DNA from: Oopsacas minuta
Taxonomy: Eukaryota > Porifera > Hexactinellida > Lyssacinosida > Leucopsacidae
Direction of reading: 5' to 3'
NCBI GenBank assembly: GCA_024704765.1
Contig: JAKMXF010000299.1
Coordinates: forward strand, 62,001 to 126,000
DNA: 64,000 nt
In this document: in pieces, positions 55,301-64,000 of the stretch
Layout: every line of letters begins with the position of its first letter
Numbering within the stretch: the stretch's first letter is position 1
The notes under the pieces: model-generated
Database searches by the model: none
What the model was told of the DNA's origin: nothing
What the model saw: the letters and a program-made list of their open reading frames with translations, nothing else
Program-made: the position numbers and the translations under genes

Positions 55301-58223
55301 ATTTCTCTTTCAGAAAATACAATAAAAACAGATTTATCTGTTTGTGATTTTCACTATCTTATCATTGATATATTGGATCATGTTAATCCGTCCCACACTA
55401 TCCGATACGAATTAGCTATAGTAGAAAGTAATTACCCCAATATTTGTCCTTTAAACTTACTTTATAATAAAATGCATTCTCTCTTAAAGACCTCCTTTCT
55501 CATTGTAACTGATAGCTTGTTTACCCATGCCAGTTGTACCGGGTATCTCTGGCACCTACCTATCAGTAAATCGCTCCCTTGGCGAGACTAATAGATACAT
55601 GATAACATGATATAATAATAATAATGAAGATTATACAGTGCCTCATGTATACCTATATTCTAAATTAATGGTAATACTTCCTTTGCATCCTCTGCTGTTT
55701 CTGATGAATATACTTATAATTTATTATGAGGGTTATTATACATGTAATACTTATTCTATGAACAAGATATTTAATGCTACGTAATTAATCCTTTGAAATA
55801 GTACATTTCCATATTATATCTGTTAATATATATTGAACTAACTATGTCGTAAGATAAATATACGTTTCTACCTTCAGAAAGTACAAGTTCATGAACATCA
55901 GATGTTTCATGTTGGTAGCAATCATTCGGTTAATTAAGTATCGATGCAAATTCTATCACCTCATGACAGTTATATCCTGACATGAATAGTCATCAATTAC
56001 CTTGTTAGCTATTGATTATCATCCATTTGGTACACATCTGCAATGCTATTCTGACAATTAATTCTATAGCTTGTTGTGTAAGGCAAGTGATAGTACTGAT
56101 AGCACTGCTAATTCTATTAACTTGTATTATGCCCCTTAATTGCGTTTCTCTGATTATACTCGTCTTGATTAATAGAATGAATGAGCTCAAGGCGTTACAC
56201 GATAGGTCAACCAAGTATACAGCATATGCTTCATCCCACACTCTTAGAAAAAGACCTAATGAATATGAAAGGTTATTTTAACTTAACTTGTTTACGATAA
56301 TGATTGAATAAAATACTTTTCCTGTATTATCTAAGATCTTTTGAGCATTTCTTGGGAAAAATCTTACAATTTTCTTTAGAATTTACAACTTTAGAATTTT
56401 CTAAATTTATGTTTAGTGATATCTACGCGAAACAGGCAAGACTGGACACGAGTGGATACTCAGGAGAATCTTCTCAATACCAAATGTGAGTATTATATTT
56501 ATATTTAGTAATAATGTCAAAAAATGTTTATTAATATAAAACTAATTTTAGCTATCTCTTATGACTATTATAATGTCATTGTAATACAGACAAATCATTT
56601 GTAGGTTGATTAGTTGTAAAAACAGCCGATTTTACACTTAGCCAATAGTCTGAATTTTTGTTTGGTAATTTTACTATATACCAAACGGTTGTTTTATGGT
56701 GAATTGTCATTACCAACCACACACCAGACAATTCTATGAGATTCTCTTTGCTTTTATCTCAAATAGAAATGTACTTTAAAGTTTGTTTACATTGTGTATT
56801 ACTAAAATATTTACGTTAAATTTTCATAACAATTCAATGATTATATACAAACACTGGTATTATGTGCCAACTTACCAATGGGAGGTATCACTACTAGCAC
56901 CCACGTGTCTAATCCTTGAATAATAATTAAATCAAGATATCCTTATTAGATAATTCACTTATCTACCATATTGTTTTGTTGGATAACTTTTCTTTTGTTT
57001 GATTTAATTAACATGTAAGGGTATGACTTGTAAATCTATAATATGCTACGTGATTATCCAATAGATTAATGTCACTAGTAGATTTGACCTGAATTTGGAA
57101 AGATACAGGTAGTATATTTGTTAATAATCCATTTATTTCGAGAGCTATTTGGATGTTGATTTATGAATATACGTCGTACATGTACTTTGAAATATGGTGG
57201 GTTTATGCAATCTGTAGCTCATTTTTCCGAGTAATTCAGCATTATTAACTTTCGTTTGATTAATTATAGCTATATTTGTCAGTCAATTTGTAGAATTCAT
57301 TGAAATTTGTTGTTAGATTCGTAATCACTCTGAAGTTGTAAAACATTTTAATCTCTCCTCAAATTGCATTTGGTTAAATCGCACAAAATAGTTCATCAAA
57401 TTATAAATGTTCTGTCATTAAATATTATAAATATTAATTTGTTATATAAATGCTAATTTGATGAATGAAATATACACCCCCCCCTCCTGACATAAAAGCA
57501 TTTAAGAACAAATTCTATCCTACGTTTCACCTTATCGTTTTAGCTTATCTTTTCCCTTATCTGTCCTGCTAGCTATTTCATAGCTGTAATACCCAGTAAT
57601 TGAAAATTCAGTCCATACTAACGTAATCTTATCTTTGATACACCTCCCAATTACTGAATTGATATATTATATCTGTATTAACTTAACAATTATTCCAATA
57701 ACGTATATGATATTATCAGTTGAATTTCAGTTCTTTATACATTTTATTTTCACTGTAGGAACTACTCACAAGGTCAGCAGAACTATTCCCAATACTACTC
57801 CACCCCAACTCAAGGGAATATTTACCAATACCAATCTTCTTCTCAAGGCAGAGATATGAGTAACGCTAACAATCAACAATGGACCCAGCAGGTAGAGTAG
57901 CCTCATGATTAGCACGTAATATAACTCCTTTCAATTTTTCCTAGAAATAGCGTATTCTATTGCTTCGATAGAGATATCATTATACGTGTTATACTTCGTT
58001 AATTTGTGTATACCATGCATCAATGATGTCTAGCCTACTTTCTTTAAATCATAATGGCTCTAATCAATTACTTGAAGACTCTAAAATTGAACTCTCTTTA
58101 AAGCTTTTGTATTCCCTTATAGGATAAAATTGCTTCACATAAGTAACAATTAGTTTAACAAATTCTCTCTCTGTTCTTTAGTATAACTACCAACAAGATT
58201 GGAATTATCAGCATCAATATTAA
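46305..58223 (+). CDS. PRPF39: PRPF39 (U1 snRNP HAT-repeat protein) with long low-complexity N-terminal extension
   Basis: Exons: 46305-46467, 46517-47872, 47937-48205, 48272-48397, 49456-49559, 49618-49785, 50275-50377, 51153-51263, 52141-52305, 52592-52762, 52811-53017, 53632-53691, 53859-54046, 56417-56485, 57759-57891 and 58182-58223. They join in frame to 1,144 residues; human has 669. HAT repeats start in exon 3 ([20 protein letters not shown]) and continue with [44 protein letters not shown] and [19 protein letters not shown]. The Tyr/Gln-rich end ([13 protein letters not shown]) also matches. The family scaffolds U1 snRNP for 5' splice-site recognition. The first ~500 residues, mostly exon 2, are a Ser/Glu/Gln-rich extension with a 65-residue tandem repeat, unlike vertebrate PRPF39. 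Several introns are 0.5-2.4 kb, long for this window. If exon 16 is skipped, a stop follows at 57898-57900. Confidence 0.87.
46786..47178 (+). repeat. Tandem coding repeat in PRPF39 exon 2, two copies of about 195-198 bp
   Basis: The unit starting at CATTCTGACGAGTCAGCTGA (46786) recurs at 46981. Both units encode [11 protein letters not shown], then [19 protein letters not shown] and HPDEPIYS, with one extra residue in copy 2. Weaker copies (HSDE/HPDES) flank them. The high DNA identity suggests recent duplication. Confidence 0.8.
48501..48770 (-). CDS. Small secreted acidic Tyr-rich protein, antisense in PRPF39 intron 4
   Basis: An 89-residue single-exon ORF with an ATG at 48770. It starts with a textbook signal peptide ([20 protein letters not shown]). 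The mature part has no cysteine and is strongly acidic, with 11 tyrosines in the last 42 residues, nearly all beside Asp or Glu ([30 protein letters not shown]). Such contexts are ideal for tyrosine sulfation by TPST enzymes in the Golgi. No homologue is recognised. It lies on the opposite strand within the 1,058-bp intron 48398-49455. An artefact is possible given its size, but a signal peptide plus this composition is unlikely by chance. Confidence 0.55.
   Translation of the reverse strand: MFWKGLIVFTLLINIALPAHVDFQAEVIELEVPWELIPSQENTIATPNYIPEEPDYYPEEGATDYRDYYDDYFDSYYYDEEPRDNSEYI
51947..51957. repeat. C11 homopolymer tract
   Basis: Eleven consecutive C in an AT-rich PRPF39 intron. A second run of eight C is at 57477-57484, also in a PRPF39 intron. 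Confidence 0.9.
53232..53340 (+). other. Candidate poison exon in PRPF39 intron 11
   Basis: The stretch is flanked by a good acceptor (GATTTTTTAG) and donor (GTATGT) and is open in the phase of exon 11. Its 109 bp shift the frame, and joining to the next exon gives ACA-TCG-TAG, a stop within three codons. Exon 11 joins exon 12 directly without it to give the family-conserved sequence ([15 protein letters not shown]), so it is not part of the protein-coding form. Confidence 0.4.
54047..56416. other. PRPF39 intron 13, 2.4 kb, no firm gene
   Basis: AT-rich intron DNA. An open frame of 107 codons at 55271-55591 (+) and overlapping frames on both strands near 56005-56281 have no recognisable domain and no signal peptide, and are close to what chance gives at this composition. 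Confidence 0.4.
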
Positions 58224-59796
58224 GATGTGGGATAGAGAGAGGGGATTTGACTATGAGAGTTGGTGACAAGACTCATAGCTGTGACTGAATACTTTTAATA
58301 CAGTTCATATATTAATTAATTATGTTAGTTTTGATGTTTGATTATTAGTTAAATAATCAATTGTTCAGTATTGTTTGTTTACTTCTCCTGCTGGTTTCTG
58401 TTTCAAATTCTACTAAAACTATTTCAGTTCTCAATATTACTGACCTATCACCAACTTGAGATAAACAGGAAGTATAAAATGTTTTGATCACTCTATACTA
58501 CAGCCACTAATTGAAAGTATTATTAATTAGTAATTACTAATAATTATGAGTAATATTGTTTAATTAGCAGAATTTTATTGACAAAATTTATCAGTACTTA
58601 TCTGTGATAATGATCTTCTTATTTAAGACAACAGGTCGCCGGCTAGGATGGTAGATTTGTTTAAGGGCGTTTTAATGTATTTATTTTCAAAAGAGTATTT
58701 CTTATGAGATTAACCCTCGTGTCTAGAACAGTACACTAGTTTCAATGTTAAAGAAAGAAGTATGAAAGTTCTACACAAACAAATTAATGCAGATATTGCT
58801 TTTAGAAGAGAATAATCTTCGATATCTCCATTTCAACTTAGCTTCCACTTTTCTTATGGTCTATTGTATATTCATTTTCTATTCAATGTAGATTTGTTTA
58901 CAATTAATTTCAGACTAGCTTGATTATGAAGATTAAAATTATATTGCCTGTTTTATCGATTTATCGACTACTCGCTTCCAGTGATATCTCTGTTATGTTA
59001 TTATCATTATTAATCCACCGCCTGCAACATGCATTGAATCATGCCGAAGTATATGCAATTGTTCCAAATCCATTAAAGTCTCAAGTGTAGTTTAATTGCT
59101 TTAATCAGTGAACTTTGAATCATTTTGGATAGAAATCGCGAACACAATTGCACAACCCACCTACAACCGTTCTTTCACAATATTTCTAGCTATCCATATC
59201 TTTACATTGTACCCTATTTTTGCTTTTTGCAGTTTCTATATTGTCCCATATGTATACTCGTGTAGTCAAAATTATATTATTTGTAGATAAATAGTGATAA
59301 TTGGGGGCAGCTATATTTTGTGTAGGGGTGTATTAACTACGTAGTTATTCTCTAACATGTATTACATAGTGATAATTATACTTCTATTTATCATTGTATT
59401 ACATCACCATTTGTCTCGTGTTTATCTCCATTTATGTCTGTTCTATCGAATTTGATAACTTAACTCGGCTTCCATTCCGTGTAAGTTTTCGCATAGTTGA
59501 TGCCATAAACATCGTTATCACTATTAAATCCTTATACTTCCCAGAATGCATTTTGAAGCTTCGATAATTTGCATATTTTCTACGAATATTTGCTCAATAT
59601 TTTATATTTTCCGTAATTATGTCCATTTATGATTATTTTATATTTGTTTCCTTCGTAGGCTGTATTTACCCATAATTTGTCCAAATTTATTTCAAAGTTT
59701 GATGTGTTGTTTTAATCAGATAATTACTATAAACATGATTCGTGGTTGAGAAAATCGTGAAATAATTATTTACATTATAAAGTGTAATTTTGAGAA
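58224..59796. other. Intergenic, no gene seen
   Basis: About 1.6 kb between the convergent PRPF39 and coiled-coil gene. Only short frames; very AT-rich. Presumably both 3' UTRs plus spacer. Confidence 0.5.
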
Positions 59797-60531
59797 CTAG
59801 CAACTCGAGTATGAGCTTTCACTCGAACAAATACTCATATCTGACCCGAAATCTGATTCAACTGGACTGCTTGCATAATTTCGTTCTGTATTTCCATAAG
59901 ACCATCCAAAATATTCTTCTAACATTCTCTGTTGCTCTTCTTCCTTTCTTTTTAATTCATAAGCTTTATGTTTTTCGCCTGTCTCCTCTCTCAGTTTCCA
60001 TAATCGTTTCCTGAGTGTAACCAGCCAGCATTTAATCTTACGACTTTGTGTGTATTCGTGTGAGACAGGAAGTGCTTTTATTAAGAGTTGATATTTTGCT
60101 TCTGTCTCTTCAACTCGTCTCCATAGAGCCATGAAATCCTTTACGAATTGTTTCTTTACTTCCTTGGTCATTTCGATGTTTTTGTAATTTTTTTGTAGAA
60201 TAGATATTTCGTATTCTAATCCAATGGTTGAACTCTCCAGGGTGATAATTGAGAATTCTACCTCTTCACGTATTTGAACAGGTTCTGTTTGTGTTGATTT
60301 TTGGTTGAATGATGTTTGTCTAGTTAATACGCTTCGTGACCTAGTATAGTTTTGACTTGGCCGTCTTTTAAGTTGTGTTAATTGTGCATCCTTCATTCTC
60401 AATTCATTTTGACGTATAAATGTTTGACTTTGGAATTGTAGGACCTTTCTCTTTTCTCTATCTTCGCCGAGTTTGAATTTAATTTGTTGTTGTTTTTGTT
60501 GGCAAAATGTTTGGTAAACTGTATCAGTCAT
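59797..60531 (-). CDS. Coiled-coil protein with an LC8 (dynein light chain)-binding motif
   Basis: A single-exon 244-residue ORF; ATG at 60531. It is rich in Lys/Arg/Gln/Glu, with long predicted helices at about 10-55 and 88-215 (for example VKKQFVKDFMALWRRVEETE and EKHKAYELKRKEEEQQRMLE). Between them is a basic Ser/Thr-rich segment containing K78-S-T-Q-T82, the consensus of dynein light chain LC8 ligands (K-x-T-Q-T). The C terminus is Ser/Asp-rich. A TATAAATA box lies about 65 bp upstream on the same strand. No family is recognised; cytoskeletal, ciliary or centrosomal adaptors often look like this, but that is inference. Confidence 0.65.
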   Translation of the reverse strand: MTDTVYQTFCQQKQQQIKFKLGEDREKRKVLQFQSQTFIRQNELRMKDAQLTQLKRRPSQNYTRSRSVLTRQTSFNQKSTQTEPVQIREEVEFSIITLESSTIGLEYEISILQKNYKNIEMTKEVKKQFVKDFMALWRRVEETEAKYQLLIKALPVSHEYTQSRKIKCWLVTLRKRLWKLREETGEKHKAYELKRKEEEQQRMLEEYFGWSYGNTERNYASSPVESDFGSDMSICSSESSYSSC

Positions 60532-60595
60532 TTTCTTGTAATTTTCAATTGATTAATTCAAGTAGTAAGAATTGATTGTATCTTACTCAAACTCG

Positions 60596-60603
60596 TATTT
60601 ATA
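60596..60603 (-). promoter_or_regulatory. TATA box of the coiled-coil gene
   Basis: TATAAATA on the minus strand, 65 bp before the ATG at 60531, a normal distance for a short 5' UTR. Confidence 0.45.
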
Positions 60604-61658
60604 GTAATTATATTACTTCCTTCAATATACCACCATACGCTCGCTCGAGTAATAATATAATACAGCTATAATACGCTCTATTATTTAATTGAATGGTCTA
60701 ATTATCCATTTTTGTATCATCATGAAATTTACAAACTTCATGGAGCTGGTGTCCAAATTTATAAAGTGCTAGTTTTGTAAGCGTTAAAAGCATCTACGAT
60801 ATCATATTTTAATCGCTATTATCATAATTTTGTAATTATGCTGCTCCACCATTAATAATCGAATGGATGAGTGCAGCTTTATATTACCTATTAGTTGCAA
60901 ATTTGCAAAAAAAATGCGTAAAATGAATAATTACGAACCAATTCGTATATGTTACTAATGCAAGCTGTGTCATGCAGAAATAGCAATTTATTTTTGTCAA
61001 TTATGTCAATTTGTAACTGTTGTCAGGCTTTATTTCATTATTCTTTACTAACCACTAAACCACCATGTGAGCACTATTTTACCATTGCATGTACTATTTC
61101 TTTGTTTGGAATTTGAAAGTGTGCAATAATTCAAACATCTGTAGTTAACGGTGAGTCTCTTTACGTTCTTACTGTCCTGTAATCTGTATTTACCCACCAT
61201 CTGATTTTACAATTAGTTAATTTATCATTCGCCAATCTTTACAAGTACTTTTCCTTAAAAAGACTTGTAAATTGTGCAATTGTTATACTATTTACAGATA
61301 AAACAAAATTCGAGCTAAACCATCTTTACAGTATTGTTTAGTTCAGGGTACATTGTAATATAGGAAATCACCAGTTTACGAAATATCCATTATATCCGTC
61401 AATATTGTGTTTTGTATTCTATAAGCTTTTAGCATGAACCAGATGTATAATATAACAAACACTTCATATATTAACTCTTACAATCTGGTAAAGGTAATTT
61501 TGTATCTTATATCTAATTATGATTTAAAGTAGGTACTCTAATTGCTTGTTGTTGTACTGTAATGTTTACTTGAACTATAATACATTCAGTTTAACAAATT
61601 ATAGCTACCTACTCAATGCTTACATAGAATATTGTGTTTCAGTAAAATAGGTAAAATA
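60604..61658. other. Intergenic region between divergent genes, no gene seen
   Basis: About 1 kb between the divergently transcribed coiled-coil gene and RNASEH1. Low coding potential. It ends with TGTGTTTCAG 22 bp before the RNASEH1 ATG, an acceptor-like site that suggests a 5' UTR intron or a spliced leader site. Confidence 0.45.
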
Positions 61659-62547
61659 ATGTCATTCTATGCGGTACAAGTTGGCCGATCTCCCGGGGTG
61701 TATAGAAGCTGGGATGACTGTTCTATGCAGGTCCACAAGTATCCTAAAGCAGTGTATAAGAAGTTTAGTACAATGAGTGAGGCTAAAATGTTCTTAGAAC
61801 ATCCCAGATACTCTTATAAAGCAAGTACAAAAGTTCCTTCCTCGCTCAGAGGTGCGAGTTATCACACTTCTACTTCTGAGTATCTTCCTTCAGCTTCTAC
61901 AATTCCGTTTGCATGTTCTGGCGCTTCAAAATTCGCTGAACCAATTCCTAAGCCTAAACCAGTAAAGAAGCAAGTGATACCTGATCCTCCTCCTGCCCCA
62001 GGCTGTGAAGAATACGTGTATACAGATGGGTCATGTCTGTCTAACGGAATAACAGCTGATGCTAAAGCAGGTGTAGGAGTATATTGGAGAGAGGAATCTG
62101 AGTATAATATTAGTAATAAGTTGGATAATGGAGTACAGACTAACGCTAGAGCAGAACTAGTTGCAATCAAAACTGCACTAGAACAAGGAATACACAAGGT
62201 AATACGACTTCCAACCATGGATAATAATCCTTACAAAAATATTTACTCAGGGACTCTTAACTTTATTAATATTATCCATTTGTTCCAAACAGGGTATCAG
62301 ATCTCTTGAGGTTAGAAGTGATAGTAAGTACGCGATTAAGTCTTGCAGCATTTGGCTTAAAAAGTGGTATAACAACGGTTGGAAATTATCCAGTAAAGAT
62401 GACGTGTGTCATCAAGATGTCCTCATAGAGATAAAACAATTAATTAACAGATATGATGAAGTACGTTGGACACATGTACCTGCACACAAAGGTTATTTTG
62501 GTAATGAGATGGCGGATAAGCTAGCCAAGCACGGAGCGCAGAATTAG
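61659..62547 (+). CDS. RNASEH1: Ribonuclease H1 (hybrid-binding domain + RNase H domain)
   Basis: Exons 61659-62198 and 62293-62547 join in phase 0 to 264 residues; human has 286. The N-terminal hybrid-binding domain (FYAVQVGRSPGVYRSWDDC, then KAVYKKFSTMSEAKMFL) binds RNA/DNA duplex. After a Pro-rich linker, the RNase H fold carries the full acidic set: D123 (YTDGS), E166 (ARAEL), D190 (RSDSKY) and D255 (NEMADKLA), with the loop His at H245. The enzyme cuts RNA in RNA/DNA hybrids; in animals it acts in nucleus and mitochondria. No clear mitochondrial presequence is seen before MSFYAVQVG. The 94-bp intron is typical here. PEX11 starts 136 bp downstream. Confidence 0.95.
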
Positions 62548-62683
62548 AAATTACCCTTCATTAATTTGTGAACAGAATTGTGTTTATTGAGTTATTTAAT
62601 GACGGAGATGATTCTGAGATTATTTATTTATTTGTTTGTTGTATTATGATATTAATTGTTTATAATTATTATACACATTAGCT

Positions 62684-63457
62684 ATGGATACTGGAAATAG
62701 AGGAGTTGTACAGACAATTGTCAACGTGTTACAACGCACATCTGGTAGAGATAAAATAGCTCGTATAATACAGTACGGAGGATTATTTATTGCTTGGCTA
62801 ATTGATAAATACAATCTCCCTCAGCACTTCGTTAAGAAGATTATACGTGTGATGATCAGAAGAGAAAGTTTAAGTAATGCTGTACGTGCTATGTCGAGTA
62901 GTGCTGGTAACGCGCGTAAAGTATTCAGACTATTCGGTTATATCGAGCAGCTACGAAGCGCGGTATCTGCCCTGTCATTAATTGACCCTAACAAGATGCT
63001 ACTCGTATCTTCTGCTAAGTTATGTGCAGCTGGTTACCTATTCTGTGACAATTTAGTGTGGGTTAATAGTGTAAATATTATCTCATTAAATGCTGATAAA
63101 TGGAAGAAATATGAATACAGATTCTGGCTCACACAAATAGCTCTCAATTCCCTTAGAGATTTCTATGAATGGTGTTTGATAGGTATTCGCGAAATCGAGC
63201 GTATAAATTCCGCGAGAACAGGCGAAGTTATCCCACTAGAACCTAAACCTATCCACACTCGTTTGCTCAGTATCTGCTCTCTAAATAAAGATCTCATCAT
63301 GGACTCTATAACCAATATCATGGACCTGACTATACCCCTGACGAAGTTAGGTTACACCCACATACCAGAGCATATGATCGGTCTGATAGGACTCATAACG
63401 TCTATACTGAGATTAATTCCTATTATATCTCCTATCTACAAACTGCCATACTCATAG
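62684..63457 (+). CDS. PEX11: Peroxisomal membrane protein PEX11 (PEX11A/B type)
   Basis: A single-exon 257-residue protein; human PEX11B has 259. The start region TSGRDKIARIIQYGGLFIAW is the conserved amphipathic PEX11 helix that bends membranes. SLSNAVRAMSSSAGNARKVFRLF and the mid-protein CDNLVWVN block also match. The C-terminal hydrophobic segment (HIPEHMIGLIGLITSILRLI) is the family's membrane anchor. PEX11 elongates peroxisomes before DRP1/FIS1-driven fission. The ATG at 62684 follows a CATTAGCT by two bases. A convergent minus-strand ORF ends 76 bp downstream. Confidence 0.92.
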   Translation: MDTGNRGVVQTIVNVLQRTSGRDKIARIIQYGGLFIAWLIDKYNLPQHFVKKIIRVMIRRESLSNAVRAMSSSAGNARKVFRLFGYIEQLRSAVSALSLIDPNKMLLVSSAKLCAAGYLFCDNLVWVNSVNIISLNADKWKKYEYRFWLTQIALNSLRDFYEWCLIGIREIERINSARTGEVIPLEPKPIHTRLLSICSLNKDLIMDSITNIMDLTIPLTKLGYTHIPEHMIGLIGLITSILRLIPIISPIYKLPYS

Positions 63458-63533
63458 ATTTAACATATAACTTTATTAGTGAGGGATAAAATATGGAATC
63501 CTTTCATAGTTTGCGATTTTGTACGCATATAGA

Positions 63534-63959
63534 TTATATTAAATTGTTTTGTATATATTGTGCGATTTGATGAAGTATTTCCTTATTGCTAGTTTCGAGT
63601 GCTTCTAGTCTCAAGTAGATTCCATCTTCTGTAAGCCCCTTCTTGAATTCACCTTTCTCAATTTCACTTCCTTCTTTTATTTCAACTAGAAACTCTATTA
63701 AACACAAATATTCTGACTCTAGTTTCACTGCTTTGTCTTCTATCATATCCTCACTATCACTATATTTTCTCTTACACCCTACTACTTGATTATCTTCTTC
63801 CATTGATAAGCTCTCTCTCATCTTCTTTATCCTCTTCTTCCTCCTCTGATTCGCCCACGTATTCCTATACGCAATACATATATACTTGCTACCTTCATAT
63901 ACCTCTATCTCTAGCTGTAAGCTCTCAAACACATCCATTAGCACTTTATCTATCTTCAT
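63534..63959 (-). CDS. Lys/Glu-rich protein of unknown function, possibly longer beyond the window
   Basis: A 141-residue open frame from an ATG at 63959, only 41 bp from the window edge. Upstream exons cannot be excluded; a CTATAG acceptor-like site sits just before it. Residues 39-47 (RRKKRIKKM) and 63-65 (KRK) look like nuclear localisation signals, followed by acidic and then amphipathic helical sequence (ALETSNKEILHQIAQYI). No domain is recognised. The even charged composition and length make a real coding exon likely, but the function is open. Confidence 0.5.
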   Translation of the reverse strand: MKIDKVLMDVFESLQLEIEVYEGSKYICIAYRNTWANQRRKKRIKKMRESLSMEEDNQVVGCKRKYSDSEDMIEDKAVKLESEYLCLIEFLVEIKEGSEIEKGEFKKGLTEDGIYLRLEALETSNKEILHQIAQYIQNNLI

Positions 63960-64000
63960 TGTAGCTCCTTCTTCCTATAGATCAACATACAAATAAGTAA

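Noticed and set aside
55271-55591. 107-codon plus-strand ORF in PRPF39 intron 13
   Set aside because: No domain, signal peptide or flanking splice logic; expected length range for chance frames at this composition.
56005-56281. Overlapping hydrophobic ORFs on both strands
   Set aside because: Mutually antisense, AT-driven hydrophobic sequence, no support.
1-64000. CRISPR arrays, bacterial operons, rRNA genes, integrated virus or retroelement genes
   Set aside because: No direct-repeat arrays, no rRNA-like sequence and no reverse transcriptase, integrase, transposase or capsid-like frames. The RNase H at 61659-62547 is the cellular RNASEH1 with its hybrid-binding domain, not a retroelement part.

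Overview
The window is nuclear DNA from an animal with a compact, AT-rich genome (about one third G+C). Genes use the standard code and GT-AG introns, most of them only 50-75 bp. Gene content is metazoan: a cadherin adhesion GPCR, LZTR1, a GAB-type docking protein, an Ig-domain receptor, and a RING-SH2 protein. Gene density, tiny introns and divergent animal signalling proteins suggest an early-branching animal such as a sponge. A glass sponge would fit, but the sequence alone cannot prove this.

Region 1-24,285 is a run of plus-strand genes with short gaps (about 90-500 bp): the 3' part of CLEC16A, a GAB-like PH adaptor, a BRI3BP-like membrane protein, RFT1, a three-Ig type I receptor, LUC7L3, NSUN2, a DHHC palmitoyltransferase, GAK, a divergent ubiquitin E2 and the KDEL receptor. 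A complete TUT4/7-type terminal uridylyltransferase lies inside the first intron of LUC7L3.

Region 24,712-46,145 is dominated by a giant cadherin adhesion GPCR of about 4,050 residues. One of its introns (27,892-33,474) holds four complete minus-strand genes: a GNAT acetyltransferase, LZTR1, CRIPT and a class IV PLP aminotransferase. A RING/TRAF-zinc-finger/SH2 protein with its own TATA box lies just upstream, possibly inside the GPCR's first intron.

Region 46,305-58,223 is PRPF39 (16 exons) with a long repetitive N-terminal extension and unusually long introns. One intron holds an antisense gene for a small secreted acidic Tyr-rich peptide; another holds a candidate poison exon. Region 58,224-64,000 has a minus-strand coiled-coil protein, RNASEH1, PEX11 and a minus-strand ORF of unknown function at the edge.

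Functions are mostly housekeeping: RNA processing (LUC7L3, PRPF39, CRIPT, TUT4/7, NSUN2), membrane traffic and glycosylation (RFT1, KDELR, GAK, DHHC), peroxisomes and mitophagy. Several phosphotyrosine or adhesion signalling genes are mixed in. The most unusual aspects are the gene-in-intron architecture, the RING-SH2 fusion and the cadherin GPCR with a non-canonical GPS. Splice sites were placed by eye, using reading-phase continuity and remembered family alignments.
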